Assembly (NCBI GenBank): GCA_030750975.1
Contig: JASMHC010000009.1
Span: 1 to 64,000 of the forward strand
Length of the DNA stretch: 64,000 bases
From: Paracoccaceae bacterium
Lineage (GTDB): Bacteria; Pseudomonadota; Alphaproteobacteria; Rhodobacterales; Rhodobacteraceae
Direction of reading: 5' to 3'
This document shows, piece after piece, positions 1 through 6,982 of this stretch (position 1 is the stretch's first letter; each line of letters begins with the position of its first letter). The notes under the pieces were generated by a model. That model was not told the origin of the DNA. It saw only the letters and a list, made by a program, of their open reading frames with translations, and ran no database searches. A program made the translations under genes and the position numbers.

Positions 1-99
1 TCACTGGAACGCCTCGTCAGCGCCGTGCTGGTCGAGATCGACGAAAAATGGGCCGTCGACACAAAGGCCTATATCAAATGGGAATGCCAGGATGCCTGA
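1..99 (+). CDS. IS256-family transposase, C-terminal end (partial)
   Basis: The frame open from base 1 ends at TGA 97-99 and gives about 32 residues, with LVSAVLVEIDEKWA followed by AYIKWE. IS256-type transposases end this way, with a hydrophobic helix, an 'EI.E.W' core and an aromatic tail. The rest of the gene lies upstream of the window, so intactness cannot be judged. It marks an insertion element immediately left of the prophage. Confidence 0.6.
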   Translation, partial: SLERLVSAVLVEIDEKWAVDTKAYIKWECQDA

Positions 100-193
100 T
101 CAGCCCAAATCCGAATTTCCAGACAGCAGGTTGCGTAATCTTTTGACCTGCCTCTGGCAACATCCCTTCCGGAAACGCGGCACATCCCGAAAG

Positions 194-571
194 ATGAAGC
201 CGATGTTTGAATTCGAGATTGTGATCAGTTTTCCGGGTGGAGAGCCTGACGAGGCGGATGTCTTGGACGCGTTGTTTCAAGCGGGGCTGGATGACACGAT
301 TGTTGGGAGCGGCCGTCCGGATGTGATCGCGCTCAGTTTCACACGCAATGGCCCCAACTTGGAGCAAGTCCTTACGGCCGCTGTGGCGCAGATCATGGCC
401 GCCTCCCCATCAGCTTCGGTACAGGTTTTGGACTTGGCTGTGCTGGGCGACGTAAGTGGCAAGGCCGAAGTCATCCGTCGAGTTCGCGCAGCGGCGGCTC
501 GAAAGGCCACGGCTGGCGACAGAGCTGCTTTCAGTCAGGACTTTCTGTACGGACCCGATGGGTTGCCATGA
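194..571 (+). CDS. Hypothetical protein (125 aa)
   Basis: I do not recognise the family. The start at 194 (MKPMFEFEIV) was chosen because the residues upstream look like read-through of the transposase flank; ATG 203 is an alternative. It begins with a beta-strand-like stretch (FEFEIVISF), then an acidic region, then an alanine-rich helix near residues 85-110 (VIRRVRAAAARKA). No membrane segment or catalytic motif is visible. It could be host DNA or the leftmost prophage cargo. Confidence 0.5.
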   Translation: MKPMFEFEIVISFPGGEPDEADVLDALFQAGLDDTIVGSGRPDVIALSFTRNGPNLEQVLTAAVAQIMAASPSASVQVLDLAVLGDVSGKAEVIRRVRAAAARKATAGDRAAFSQDFLYGPDGLP

Positions 572-593
572 TTGGCACAGGCCACATGGGCAT

Positions 594-620
594 GCGGAGA
601 ATATCCTTGGCTATCTCCGC
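594..620. repeat. Short inverted repeat left of the recombinase operon
   Basis: GCGGAGA (594-600) and TCTCCGC (614-620) form a perfect 7-bp stem around a 13-base loop. It lies between the unknown gene ending at 571 and the convergent operon ending at 708. No T-run follows on either strand, so it is not a classical terminator. The rest of 572-707 shows nothing else. Confidence 0.3.
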
Positions 621-707
621 ACATTTCGCGGACAATCCCGCTTGAAACTTCCCTATAGCCGGCCACGAACGGCGCCTGACGGTGCACGTCCACGCGGGCG
701 CCCGGTT

Positions 708-1103
708 TCATGGCATGTCGTGATAGCCGAACTCCCAGCGTTGCTCGGCCCACATCGGTGTGAAGGGATCGAGCAACTCACGAAGGGTTTTGTTGGGGTT
801 TCGGCCTTTCAGGATCGCCTCGACAATGTCAGGCGCCAGGGTCGTTAGTCGCATGGTGCGGATCATGTAGGAGGCTGGAATTTTCTCGTGCTCAGCCAGG
901 TCTTTGATCGACGCAAAATGCCCTTCATCAACAAGCCGTTTCCAGCGATGCGCCCGCGCGAGCGATTTTATCAGCGCGTTGTCCAGTTTCGGAGGTGGTG
1001 TGGCAAAATCTGGCAGGACCATCTCTTTGCGACCTCCACGCTTTTTAAGCTTGAAGGGAATAGTCAGGGTGATGGTTTCGGTTGTGGTGATTTTGTCCGT
1101 CAT
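708..1103 (-). CDS. Recombinase-associated ParB/KorB-like HTH protein (131 aa)
   Basis: The start ATG at 1103 overlaps the recombinase stop as ATGA, so the two are translationally coupled. Longer frames upstream are shadows of the recombinase. The N-terminus is basic (KLKKRGGRKE). The middle (residues about 50-105) has a helix-turn-helix feel, with IPASYMIRTMRL and LAPDIVEAILKG, the pattern seen in ParB/KorB-type DNA-binding domains. It is the last gene of a four-gene leftward operon (DUF2924, recombinase, this). The role is probably accessory to integration or excision, perhaps as a directionality factor; that is inference from position only. Confidence 0.75.
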   Translation of the reverse strand: MTDKITTTETITLTIPFKLKKRGGRKEMVLPDFATPPPKLDNALIKSLARAHRWKRLVDEGHFASIKDLAEHEKIPASYMIRTMRLTTLAPDIVEAILKGRNPNKTLRELLDPFTPMWAEQRWEFGYHDMP

Positions 1104-2416
1104 GCTGCGTCCTTTCTGGGGAGAGTTCTGGATTTCAGGTCCTGGGCGAGGTGGCACAGGCCGTCGACACGCAGGTGCACCTTCATGTCTGTTTCGGAGA
1201 CGTCGATGTGATCGATCAGGATCGAGGCAATGCGCGCTTGTTCGGCTGGGAAGAGTTCGCTCCACAGCGGGTCAAGGCTTTTGAGCGCCGCGTGGATATC
1301 CTGCTCGCTGCAGGCCCGCTTGTCGTCTGCAGCGTTGCGCCAGGACTCGGCCACGATTTCAGGTTGACGGAAGACTGCGCGTAGCTGCGCGGTTACATTG
1401 GCTTCGATTTCACCGGCGGGGATGCGGCCCACAGGACAGCTGCCAGCACCGTGCTTCAAGATGGTCTGGCTGACATAGTACCGATAGAGCCGATTGCGCT
1501 TGCGGGTGTGGGTCGGCGAAAACATCGCGCCGTCAGGTCCACGTATGAGGCCCGCCAGCAGTGAAGGGGTCTGTTTGCGGGTGCTAGCGGCGCGAATGCG
1601 CGGGTTTTCACTATTGATCGCGCGGGCCTTTTCCCAGGTTTCCATGTCGATGATGGGTTTGTGCAGGCCGGGATAGGTCTCGTCCTTGTGCACGATCTTG
1701 CCGATATAGATCGGGTTACGGAGGATACGATAAAGGTATTTGTTGTCCATGGGCTTGCCCCTGGGGGTCGTTAGGCCGCGCTTGGCCGCTTCCTTCGCGA
1801 CAAGTAAGGCTGACCCCAAGTTAACGAACCGCTCAAAGATCCACCGTACATCTGCAGCTTGGGCGTTGTTGATCTCAAGCCGGCGGTTGATACAAACGTA
1901 GCCATACGGTGGGACGCCGCCCATCCACATGCCTTTCTTCTTCGAAGCCGCGACCTTGTCGCGGATGCGCTCGGCGGTCACCTCGCGCTCGAATTGGGCA
2001 AAGGACAGCAGGATGTTCAGCGTCAATCGTCCCATCGATGACGTGGTGTTGAACGATTGCGTCACGGAGACGAAGGTCACGTTATTTCGCTCGAAGGCTT
2101 CGACCAGTTTGGAAAAGTCCATCAGCGAGCGCGATAGGCGGTCGATTTTGTAGACCACGACCACATCGACCAAGCCGTCCTCGATATCGGCCAGCAGCTG
2201 TTTTAACCCGGGCCGCTCCAATGTGCCGCCGGAGATGCCGCCGTCATCGTAGTGGTCACGAAGGACGACCCAGCCCTCTGAACGCTGACTGGCGATATAG
2301 GCCTCGCAGGCTTCGCGTTGGGCGTGAAGCGAGTTGAACTCTTGCTCGAGCCCTTCCTCGCTGGATTTGCGCGTATAGACCGCGCAGCGCATCTTTCTGG
2401 GTGCTGGTTTTGTCAT
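1100..2416 (-). CDS. Large serine recombinase (prophage integrase)
   Basis: A site-specific recombinase of 438 residues that should catalyse phage integration. The N-terminal resolvase domain (about residues 9-155) has YTRKSS with the catalytic serine at about 18, VVYKIDRLSRS, and FAQFEREVTAERIRDK. It is followed by a recombinase domain (GVPPYGY, RNPIYIGK) and a DNA-binding C-terminus. The zinc-ribbon-like region (LLAGLIRGPDG) lacks the usual cysteine pairs. The start was placed at ATG 2416, overlapping the DUF2924 stop. Its position at the left edge of the phage, next to the repressor, supports an integrase rather than a host invertase. Confidence 0.92.
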   Translation of the reverse strand: MTKPAPRKMRCAVYTRKSSEEGLEQEFNSLHAQREACEAYIASQRSEGWVVLRDHYDDGGISGGTLERPGLKQLLADIEDGLVDVVVVYKIDRLSRSLMDFSKLVEAFERNNVTFVSVTQSFNTTSSMGRLTLNILLSFAQFEREVTAERIRDKVAASKKKGMWMGGVPPYGYVCINRRLEINNAQAADVRWIFERFVNLGSALLVAKEAAKRGLTTPRGKPMDNKYLYRILRNPIYIGKIVHKDETYPGLHKPIIDMETWEKARAINSENPRIRAASTRKQTPSLLAGLIRGPDGAMFSPTHTRKRNRLYRYYVSQTILKHGAGSCPVGRIPAGEIEANVTAQLRAVFRQPEIVAESWRNAADDKRACSEQDIHAALKSLDPLWSELFPAEQARIASILIDHIDVSETDMKVHLRVDGLCHLAQDLKSRTLPRKDAA

Positions 2417-2865
2417 TTGCGCTTCCTGTAATTGTTGAGGCCGAAAAACACCGGGCCATTCCAGCGCGTGCCGGTGATGGCCCGAGCAATGGCGGAGAGG
2501 GATTGATACGGGCGGCCTTGCCATTCGTAGCCATCGGCGGTGACGGTCACGACGTATTCCTCACCTTGCCACTCACGGATCAGGCGGGTGCCTGCGATGG
2601 GCTTGAGATCATGGCGAATCCGCCTTTTGGCGGAGTTGTCGCCGTCCCATTTCTCGGCCAATTCCTCGAGCCGCTTGCGGGTCTCTGGTTTTAGGCCGCC
2701 ATAGGCGAGTTCCTGGATGCGATAGCTCAGACGGGTTTCAAGGTAGCGCCGGGTGAAGGGTGGTGGCTCTGTCCCCATCAGGTCGCGCCAGATTTCGCGC
2801 AATTCGGTGGGCGTCCTAATTCTGAGAGCTGCGACGCGGGCGTAGACGGGATCTTCTTTGGTCAT
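2413..2865 (-). CDS. DUF2924 family protein
   Basis: This 150-residue protein shows the DUF2924 signatures: LREIWRDLMGTEPP, RRYLETRLSYRIQELAYGGL, then LKPIAGTRLIREWQGEEYVV and YEWQGRPYQSLSAIARAITG. The last part is a small beta-rich domain followed by an 'S.SA.A..ITG...NG..FFGL' tail. The family is regularly found directly upstream of serine recombinases in alphaproteobacterial phages. No enzymatic function is established. It overlaps both neighbours by four bases (ATGA type), so the four genes are one translational unit. Confidence 0.9.
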   Translation of the reverse strand: MTKEDPVYARVAALRIRTPTELREIWRDLMGTEPPPFTRRYLETRLSYRIQELAYGGLKPETRKRLEELAEKWDGDNSAKRRIRHDLKPIAGTRLIREWQGEEYVVTVTADGYEWQGRPYQSLSAIARAITGTRWNGPVFFGLNNYRKRK

Positions 2866-3089
2866 GGGACCTCCTTGTGAGTTGGTTCCGCATGAACGCT
2901 CCGTCTTGCGCGAAAGTGTAGTGAACTTTCTCTCTTATTTTCAGTGTGTTGCCTGACTTTTCGAGCGCGCATCCGCAAATATCCAACTGCAAGGATTTTG
3001 CACAGTTCAGCACGCCGCTCGCGTGGCGTCATTTTCGTTGGATGCAAAGCATTGGCCGCAGTCAGCGGCGCGAAGATATCGTCGTACAT
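2862..3089 (-). CDS. Small hypothetical protein, first gene of the recombinase operon (75 aa)
   Basis: I do not recognise a named family. The start is ATG 3089 (MYDDIFAPLT). It contains TPRERRAELCKILAVGYLRMRAR, a basic helical stretch around residues 20-45, and a basic C-terminus. It heads the operon with DUF2924 and the recombinase and overlaps DUF2924 by four bases. Small basic genes in this position are common in such cassettes. A strong inverted repeat (3094-3124) lies just in front of the start, so this gene carries the operon's control region. Confidence 0.65.
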   Translation of the reverse strand: MYDDIFAPLTAANALHPTKMTPRERRAELCKILAVGYLRMRARKVRQHTENKRESSLHFRARRSVHAEPTHKEVP

Positions 3090-3093
3090 TTTG

Positions 3094-3124
3094 GGTTCTC
3101 TTAGATTTGTACGCTGAGAGAACC
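3094..3124 (-). promoter_or_regulatory. Inverted-repeat operator in front of the recombinase operon
   Basis: GGTTCTCT (3094-3101) and AGAGAACC (3117-3124) are perfect 8-bp inverted arms separated by 15 bases. With one mismatch the symmetry extends to 11 bp. It starts five bases upstream of ATG 3089, so a bound protein would block the transcription or translation start of the operon. Which regulator binds is not visible; the CI-type repressor gene lies about 80 bases further on. Confidence 0.55.
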
Positions 3125-3205
3125 GTCCTCTTCTCACTTATTCAAGCAAAAACAATAGCTTGTCGGCTTATGTCGGTTTGTGGCGCCGCATGTCGGCGGC
3201 TCGGA

Positions 3206-3880
3206 TTAGACCCGGCGGCCGTACCAGCGAATCCGCCCAACGATGTTGACCTCATCGAGAAGGCAGTCATAGGGCGAGTAGTTGGGATTGTCGGAAGTGA
3301 CGCGAATGCGTGGTGGGTCGCTGGACGGAATGTGCTCGATCCGTTTGGCCATCAGCCCCATGCCGTCATGCAATACGAAAAGCCCTGGCGGATAGGGTGA
3401 CTTGCGCCCCATATCGACCAGGATTGTGTCGCCCTCATTCAATGTGGGCACCATGCTGTCCCCAGTGACGCGCAGGATCCTCAGGTTTTTCGGGTTGGCC
3501 TCCAACTCATCTTCAATCCAGGACAGCCTAAAATGATAGAGCTTGCTGGCTTGCTCGTCCTCGGCATGCACGATTGTGCCGCCACCCCCAGAAGCCTTTG
3601 CCTTGACGCCGGAAATGCCGACGAAGGTCGTGTCCGGAGAATAGATCTTAGGGGCTTCGCCCTCTATCGTCCCATCACCGTCGATCAGCCAGTCAACATC
3701 GACCTTCAAGACGTCTGCAACCTTCTGCAGCTTGGCACGGCTCGGCCGCACAGACTTACCGCGGATGATGTCGTAGATGAAGGAACGGTTCAGACCTGAA
3801 GCCTCGGCCACAGCCGCGGGCGTCATGTCGAGCTGGAACGCGCGGGCCTTCAGGCGCTGTGCGATGTTGGTGACGATCAT
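3206..3880 (-). CDS. CI-type phage repressor (XRE HTH + S24 peptidase)
   Basis: A lysogeny repressor of 224 residues. Residues about 5-65 form an XRE helix-turn-helix (AAVAEASGLNRSFIYDIIRG). Residues about 110-224 are a LexA/CI-type S24 peptidase domain with the catalytic Ser142 in GDSMVPTL and Lys179 in LMAKRIE. The Ala-Gly dipeptide usually cut in LexA and CI is not evident in the linker (70-130), so RecA-triggered self-cleavage is uncertain. It is divergent from the rightward early genes, the normal immunity layout. Confidence 0.92.
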   Translation of the reverse strand: MIVTNIAQRLKARAFQLDMTPAAVAEASGLNRSFIYDIIRGKSVRPSRAKLQKVADVLKVDVDWLIDGDGTIEGEAPKIYSPDTTFVGISGVKAKASGGGGTIVHAEDEQASKLYHFRLSWIEDELEANPKNLRILRVTGDSMVPTLNEGDTILVDMGRKSPYPPGLFVLHDGMGLMAKRIEHIPSSDPPRIRVTSDNPNYSPYDCLLDEVNIVGRIRWYGRRV

Positions 3881-3983
3881 GGTTATCCCCAGCCGGGTTG
3901 TGGACTAAATTGGATATCTATTCTGTTGAAAGTGGACAGTCAAACAGATAAGAACATTGAGTGAACAAAGGAGGCTGCCGCCA
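3881..3983. promoter_or_regulatory. Immunity region between repressor and early gene
   Basis: The divergent intergenic region contains the interrupted inverted repeat TCTGTT (3922-3927) / AACAGA (3943-3948) and two copies of GTGGAC (about 3900 and 3932), a likely repressor operator set. AAAGGAGG at 3967-3974 is a strong ribosome-binding site for the rightward gene. I could not place convincing -35/-10 boxes for both directions. Confidence 0.5.
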
Positions 3984-4655
3984 GTGTTGATTCCACGAGA
4001 CTATTTCACCCTACAGGAGGTTCTGGCGGACTGGGGCATCTCCGAGTCGGAGCTGGGCTACGTCGTGGAGATGGGCCAACTGACCCTGTCAGTCCGCGTC
4101 TATGGCTCTTTCGTCGTTGCTGACCGGAAAGACCGGCCCGGCCGGTGCAACCCTGACTTCGAGGGGGTAGTGGATCTGGAACGGCGTGATGCGATGCGGG
4201 TGCTGCGCAAGCAGGCCTGTTCTGTCCCGTCCTTTGCTCAAAACGGTGGTTTCGTGACAACGTCAGAGGGCGGAACTGACTGGGTGGTCTATCGCGACGC
4301 GCTGCTTGTCCGTGCTGCTGAGCGCGAGCATTTTGAGGCGACGATTATGGCTGTGGGTGCGCCCCATGCCAATGATTATGATCGGTTTTTGTCCTTTGAT
4401 CTGAATGGACAGCACTATCTTTTTACAGACATGCAGGCGCGCGCTTTGAACTATTTGTTCATCTGCGCCATCACGGGTGACCCAGAGCAGCGCGGCGCTC
4501 AGATTTTGGCGGCGGCAGGTTCAGCCTCCTTGAAGCTTAGCTATTTGTTTTCCAGCCGGAAGGGGTGGCGCGACATCGTGCATCCCGTCGTAAAGCGCCG
4601 AGGCTATTACATGCTCGAACCCGCCTTGGTGGTGACGATGCGTGTCGGCCCCTGA
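3984..4655 (+). CDS. Unknown early phage protein, first rightward gene
   Basis: I do not recognise the family. GTG 3984 was chosen because AAAGGAGG sits nine bases upstream. A TTG at 3957 opens the frame earlier but has no ribosome-binding site. The protein has about 223 residues. The N-terminal part (YFTLQEVLADWGISESELGYVVEMGQL) reads like a helix-turn-helix or MerR-type adaptor segment. The C-terminal part (MQARALNYLFICA, AGSASLKLSYLFSSRKGW) is helical and aromatic. Being the first gene across from the repressor and closed by a terminator, it may be a Cro-like or early regulatory function; that is inference. Confidence 0.75.
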   Translation: MLIPRDYFTLQEVLADWGISESELGYVVEMGQLTLSVRVYGSFVVADRKDRPGRCNPDFEGVVDLERRDAMRVLRKQACSVPSFAQNGGFVTTSEGGTDWVVYRDALLVRAAEREHFEATIMAVGAPHANDYDRFLSFDLNGQHYLFTDMQARALNYLFICAITGDPEQRGAQILAAAGSASLKLSYLFSSRKGWRDIVHPVVKRRGYYMLEPALVVTMRVGP

Positions 4656-4677
4656 TACCGAACCTCACGCTGAACAG

Positions 4678-4700
4678 GCCCGCTTCGCGCGGGCTTTTTT
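4678..4700 (+). terminator. Rho-independent terminator
   Basis: GCCCGC (4678-4683), a five-base loop, GCGGGC (4689-4694) and six T (4695-4700). It lies 22 bases after the stop at 4655, so it ends the first rightward transcript before the main early operon. Confidence 0.85.
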
Positions 4701-4752
4701 GTGTCCGGCGATCACCGTGATTCGATTTTGGCGCGAACTGAGCAGTGCACTT

Positions 4753-4880
4753 CGGTCGGTGTTCGGTCGGAGCTCGGTTGGTGAATGGTTGGTGTTGGGT
4801 TGGAGCTCCAACCGAAAATTTTCCGACCATTGATTTTCCAACAAAAAATAAATTCTATCACCGACCATTCATGCCACGAC
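4753..4880. repeat. Dense short-repeat region ahead of the early operon
   Basis: Short direct and inverted repeats fill this stretch: TCGGTCGG twice (about 4752-4770), GGTTGGTG twice plus GGTTGGAG (about 4776-4804), and TCCAACC in inverse orientation at 4807 and again near 4880. GGTTGGTG resembles the iteron core GTTGGTGAC found at 13869-14132. Together with the CCGACCATT pair this looks like a protein-binding control region. Confidence 0.5.
4823..4869 (+). promoter_or_regulatory. Candidate early-operon promoter bracketed by CCGACCATT repeats
   Basis: TTGATT (4830-4835), a 17-base AT-rich spacer and TTCTAT (4853-4858) form a sigma70-like promoter upstream of the gene at 4933. The 9-mer CCGACCATT occurs at 4823-4831, overlapping the -35, and again at 4861-4869, just after the -10. 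A regulator bound at both could loop or occlude the promoter. Confidence 0.45.
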
Positions 4881-4932
4881 CTCCAACCCAAGGGTTTGGC
4901 AAGTTGCCCTCATCAACTCGATGAGGACCGCC

Positions 4933-5157
4933 ATGGAACAAGATCACACCCTATTGAGCACGAAGCTCTTGTCCCGGCGCTGGAACATTGCGCCGCGCAC
5001 CCTGGAACGTTGGCGCGCTGAAGGCCGTGGGCCGCAATTCGTCCGAATTGGCCGGCATGTGCGCTATCGCCAGACTGATATCCAGGCCTTTGAGGCCAAG
5101 CATATCGAGGCTGCCGGACCAGCGCCGGCTCTGACCCTTGTTGAGTGCGCCGCATGA
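4933..5157 (+). CDS. Excisionase/MerR-like helix-turn-helix protein (74 aa)
   Basis: A small DNA-binding protein of the phage excisionase/AlpA-like HTH_17 type. LLSTKLLSRRWNIAPRTLERWRAEG is the helix-turn-helix, and GPQFVRIGRHVRYRQTDIQAFE is the wing plus recognition pattern typical of the family. ATG 4933 is chosen over ATG 4921 because ATGAGGA in front supplies the ribosome-binding site. It leads the early operon and overlaps the next gene by four bases. It may be a recombination directionality factor or an early transcription regulator. Confidence 0.85.
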   Translation: MEQDHTLLSTKLLSRRWNIAPRTLERWRAEGRGPQFVRIGRHVRYRQTDIQAFEAKHIEAAGPAPALTLVECAA

Positions 5158-5483
5158 TCGCGCATCTCTCAACCAGTGCGCCCGTAGTTTCGGAAATCAC
5201 GCTGATGGCGTGGGTTGACGTCGCCGAGCCTGGCGCGCGCCTCGTCTATCACCGCGGCTTTCTGGTGGTCGATACGACGCCCAATGTCTCGACGCTTGGC
5301 AAACCCGCGCTTGAGGATTTGCGCGCCACGGCAAACGCAGCGTACCGGCTTTCTGAGCTCGGTCGCATCCACCTTGTTCAGGAACGCCTTGGCCCGGACC
5401 GGTTCGCCTATCTCGCCATCGCCCGCCCGCACAAGGGCGCTGTTCCATCCGCTTCAGTGAAGCAGCTGGCGGCAGCTGCCTGA
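5154..5483 (+). CDS. Hypothetical early phage protein (109 aa)
   Basis: The ATG at 5154 overlaps the HTH gene's stop (ATGA), indicating coupled translation. The family is unknown to me. It contains a beta-rich half (GARLVYHRGFLVVDTTP) and a helical half (ALEDLRATANAAYRLSELGRIHLVQERL). It ends with an alanine-rich tail. The position before the recombination genes suggests an early DNA-metabolism accessory, but no motif supports a specific role. Confidence 0.7.
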   Translation: MIAHLSTSAPVVSEITLMAWVDVAEPGARLVYHRGFLVVDTTPNVSTLGKPALEDLRATANAAYRLSELGRIHLVQERLGPDRFAYLAIARPHKGAVPSASVKQLAAAA

Positions 5484-5508
5484 CCCATCCCCCGAAAAGG
5501 AACCCCTC

Positions 5509-5994
5509 ATGACCTACCCCGAAAACACCCCGAGCGTGGACGACATGCTCAACATGCCGACCGGCGATCTGGCGCAGATGCCGGTGGAATTGCTCGCCAG
5601 CCTGCAGGCCGAACTGGCCCATGCCACCAAACAGCTGAAGGCTGCCACAGCGCGGTTCAGCACCGCTCTGGAGGTGCGCTACGCCACCCGCGCCGCCGAA
5701 GCGCGGCGCGCCTGCGGCAAGGACACCGGCACGGTGCGCCTCGCTGATGGCGATTACACCGTGATCGCTGATCTGCCGAAGCGCGTCGACTGGGACCAGG
5801 AGGCGTTGGCGCAGATTGCCCGGAACATTGCCGACAGCGGCGAGGACCCGGCCGAGTTCATCGACACCAAGCTGACGGTCTCGGAGCGCAAGTACGGGGC
5901 GCTGCCTGAAGCATGGCACAAAGGCTTCGAGCCTGCGCGAACCGTCGGCTCTGGCAAGGCCAGCTTCAAGCTCGAGCCGGCCAAAGCCCCCTGA
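5509..5994 (+). CDS. Conserved phage protein upstream of the AAA_24 ATPase (161 aa)
   Basis: The N-terminal half is helical, with a coiled-coil-like stretch from about residue 28 to 70 (VELLASLQAELAHATKQL). The C-terminal half contains DGDYTVIADLPKRVDWDQEAL and LTVSERKYGALPEAWHKGFE. The latter is reminiscent of phage proteins that sit next to single-strand annealing proteins. I cannot name a family with confidence. A ribosome-binding site (AAAAGGA) precedes the start. It is probably part of the recombination module by context. Confidence 0.75.
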   Translation: MTYPENTPSVDDMLNMPTGDLAQMPVELLASLQAELAHATKQLKAATARFSTALEVRYATRAAEARRACGKDTGTVRLADGDYTVIADLPKRVDWDQEALAQIARNIADSGEDPAEFIDTKLTVSERKYGALPEAWHKGFEPARTVGSGKASFKLEPAKAP

Positions 5995-6099
5995 ATGCGG
6001 CGGCGGGGACGCCCTGACCGAAAGGCTGGGCAGGCTCCCCTTCGGCGCCCGGTCACCCCCCGCCGCCGTTGATTTTTCACCCAACCAAAGGAGCGCGCC

Positions 6100-6963
6100 A
6101 TGGCATTGCGCATCATCACCGCCGACGAACGATTGTCGGCATCTGAAAACAAGACGTCGCTGGCGGTATTCGGCCCGCCGGGTGTGGGCAAAACCACGCT
6201 GATCAAGACGCTGCCCGCAGACAAGGCAGTGTGTTTCGACCTCGAGGCTGGCATGAAATCCGTGCAGGACTGGCGCGGGCCCAGCATCCCGATCCGCAGT
6301 TTTCCTGATTTCCGGGATCTGGTGATCCTGATCGGAGGTCCGGATCCAGCGCAGCACCCAGGCAGCTATTATGGCCCCGAGTACCACGCCCATGTGCAGA
6401 CGAAATATGCCGAAAGCGGGCTGGAAGCCTTTCTGAAAGACCGCTCGATCATTTTCGTCGACAGCATCACCGATCTGACGCGCCAAGCGATGGCCTATGC
6501 CAAACAGCAGCCGGAGGCGTTTTCAGACCGTACGGGTAAACCAGATGTTCGGGGAGCTTATGGGCTACTGGGCCGCGAGGTGATTCAGGCGCTGAAGCAC
6601 CTGCAGCATGCGCGTGGCAAGACCGTCATTTTTGTCGGGGTGCTGGAAAAAGTCACTGATGAGTACGGGGCGTCGTCTTGGGTGCCGCAAATGGAAGGCA
6701 CCAAAGCGGGCCGTGAATTGCCCGGCATCGTCGATCAGGTCATCTCCATGCAGCTTTTTGGCAAGGATGTAGACGAGGCCTGGACGCTCGATGTGACATC
6801 CACCGACCGCCGCCTCGTGTGCAAATCCGGCAATCCTTGGGGCTTACCCGCGAAGGATCGCTCGGGCCGACTCGACATGACTGAGCCGCCGGACCTCGCA
6901 GCGCTGCTGGCCAAGATTGATGGCCGCGCGGCACTGAACCCTCCCACCGCATCCTCCGTCTAA
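6100..6963 (+). CDS. AAA_24 / Sak4-like phage ATPase
   Basis: A RecA-fold nucleotide-binding protein of 287 residues. The Walker A motif GPPGVGKTT is at residues 25-33. A Walker B-like IIFVDSITDL lies around 108-117. It also has a GREVIQALKHLQHARGKTVIFVG segment typical of the phage nucleotide-binding family AAA_24. That family includes Sak4-type single-strand annealing proteins, which work with an SSB partner. The next gene is an OB-like candidate for that partner, and a nuclease follows three genes later. GGAGCGCGCC precedes the ATG. Confidence 0.82.
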   Translation: MALRIITADERLSASENKTSLAVFGPPGVGKTTLIKTLPADKAVCFDLEAGMKSVQDWRGPSIPIRSFPDFRDLVILIGGPDPAQHPGSYYGPEYHAHVQTKYAESGLEAFLKDRSIIFVDSITDLTRQAMAYAKQQPEAFSDRTGKPDVRGAYGLLGREVIQALKHLQHARGKTVIFVGVLEKVTDEYGASSWVPQMEGTKAGRELPGIVDQVISMQLFGKDVDEAWTLDVTSTDRRLVCKSGNPWGLPAKDRSGRLDMTEPPDLAALLAKIDGRAALNPPTASSV

Positions 6964-6982
6964 ACAGGAAAGGACAACTCCC

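Noticed and set aside
572-707. tRNA gene or tRNA fragment as an attachment site near the left end, or at 58839-58896 near the right end
   Set aside because: No cloverleaf or T-loop GTTCRANNC pattern was found. Large serine recombinases often use protein-gene or intergenic sites, so a tRNA is not expected.
456-848. 130 aa plus-strand frame overlapping the 3' end of the recombinase operon
   Set aside because: It is antisense to the coupled 131-residue gene and the first part is frame shadow of the gene at 194-571. No start signal.
3206-3880. SOS-cleavable repressor taken as certain
   Set aside because: The Ser/Lys peptidase pair is present, but no Ala-Gly cleavage dipeptide was seen in the linker, so RecA-dependent cleavage was not claimed.
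5197-6486. 429 aa minus-strand frame antisense to early genes
   Set aside because: It is a long shadow produced by high GC in the third codon position; the plus-strand genes have ribosome-binding sites, coupled starts and recognisable domains.
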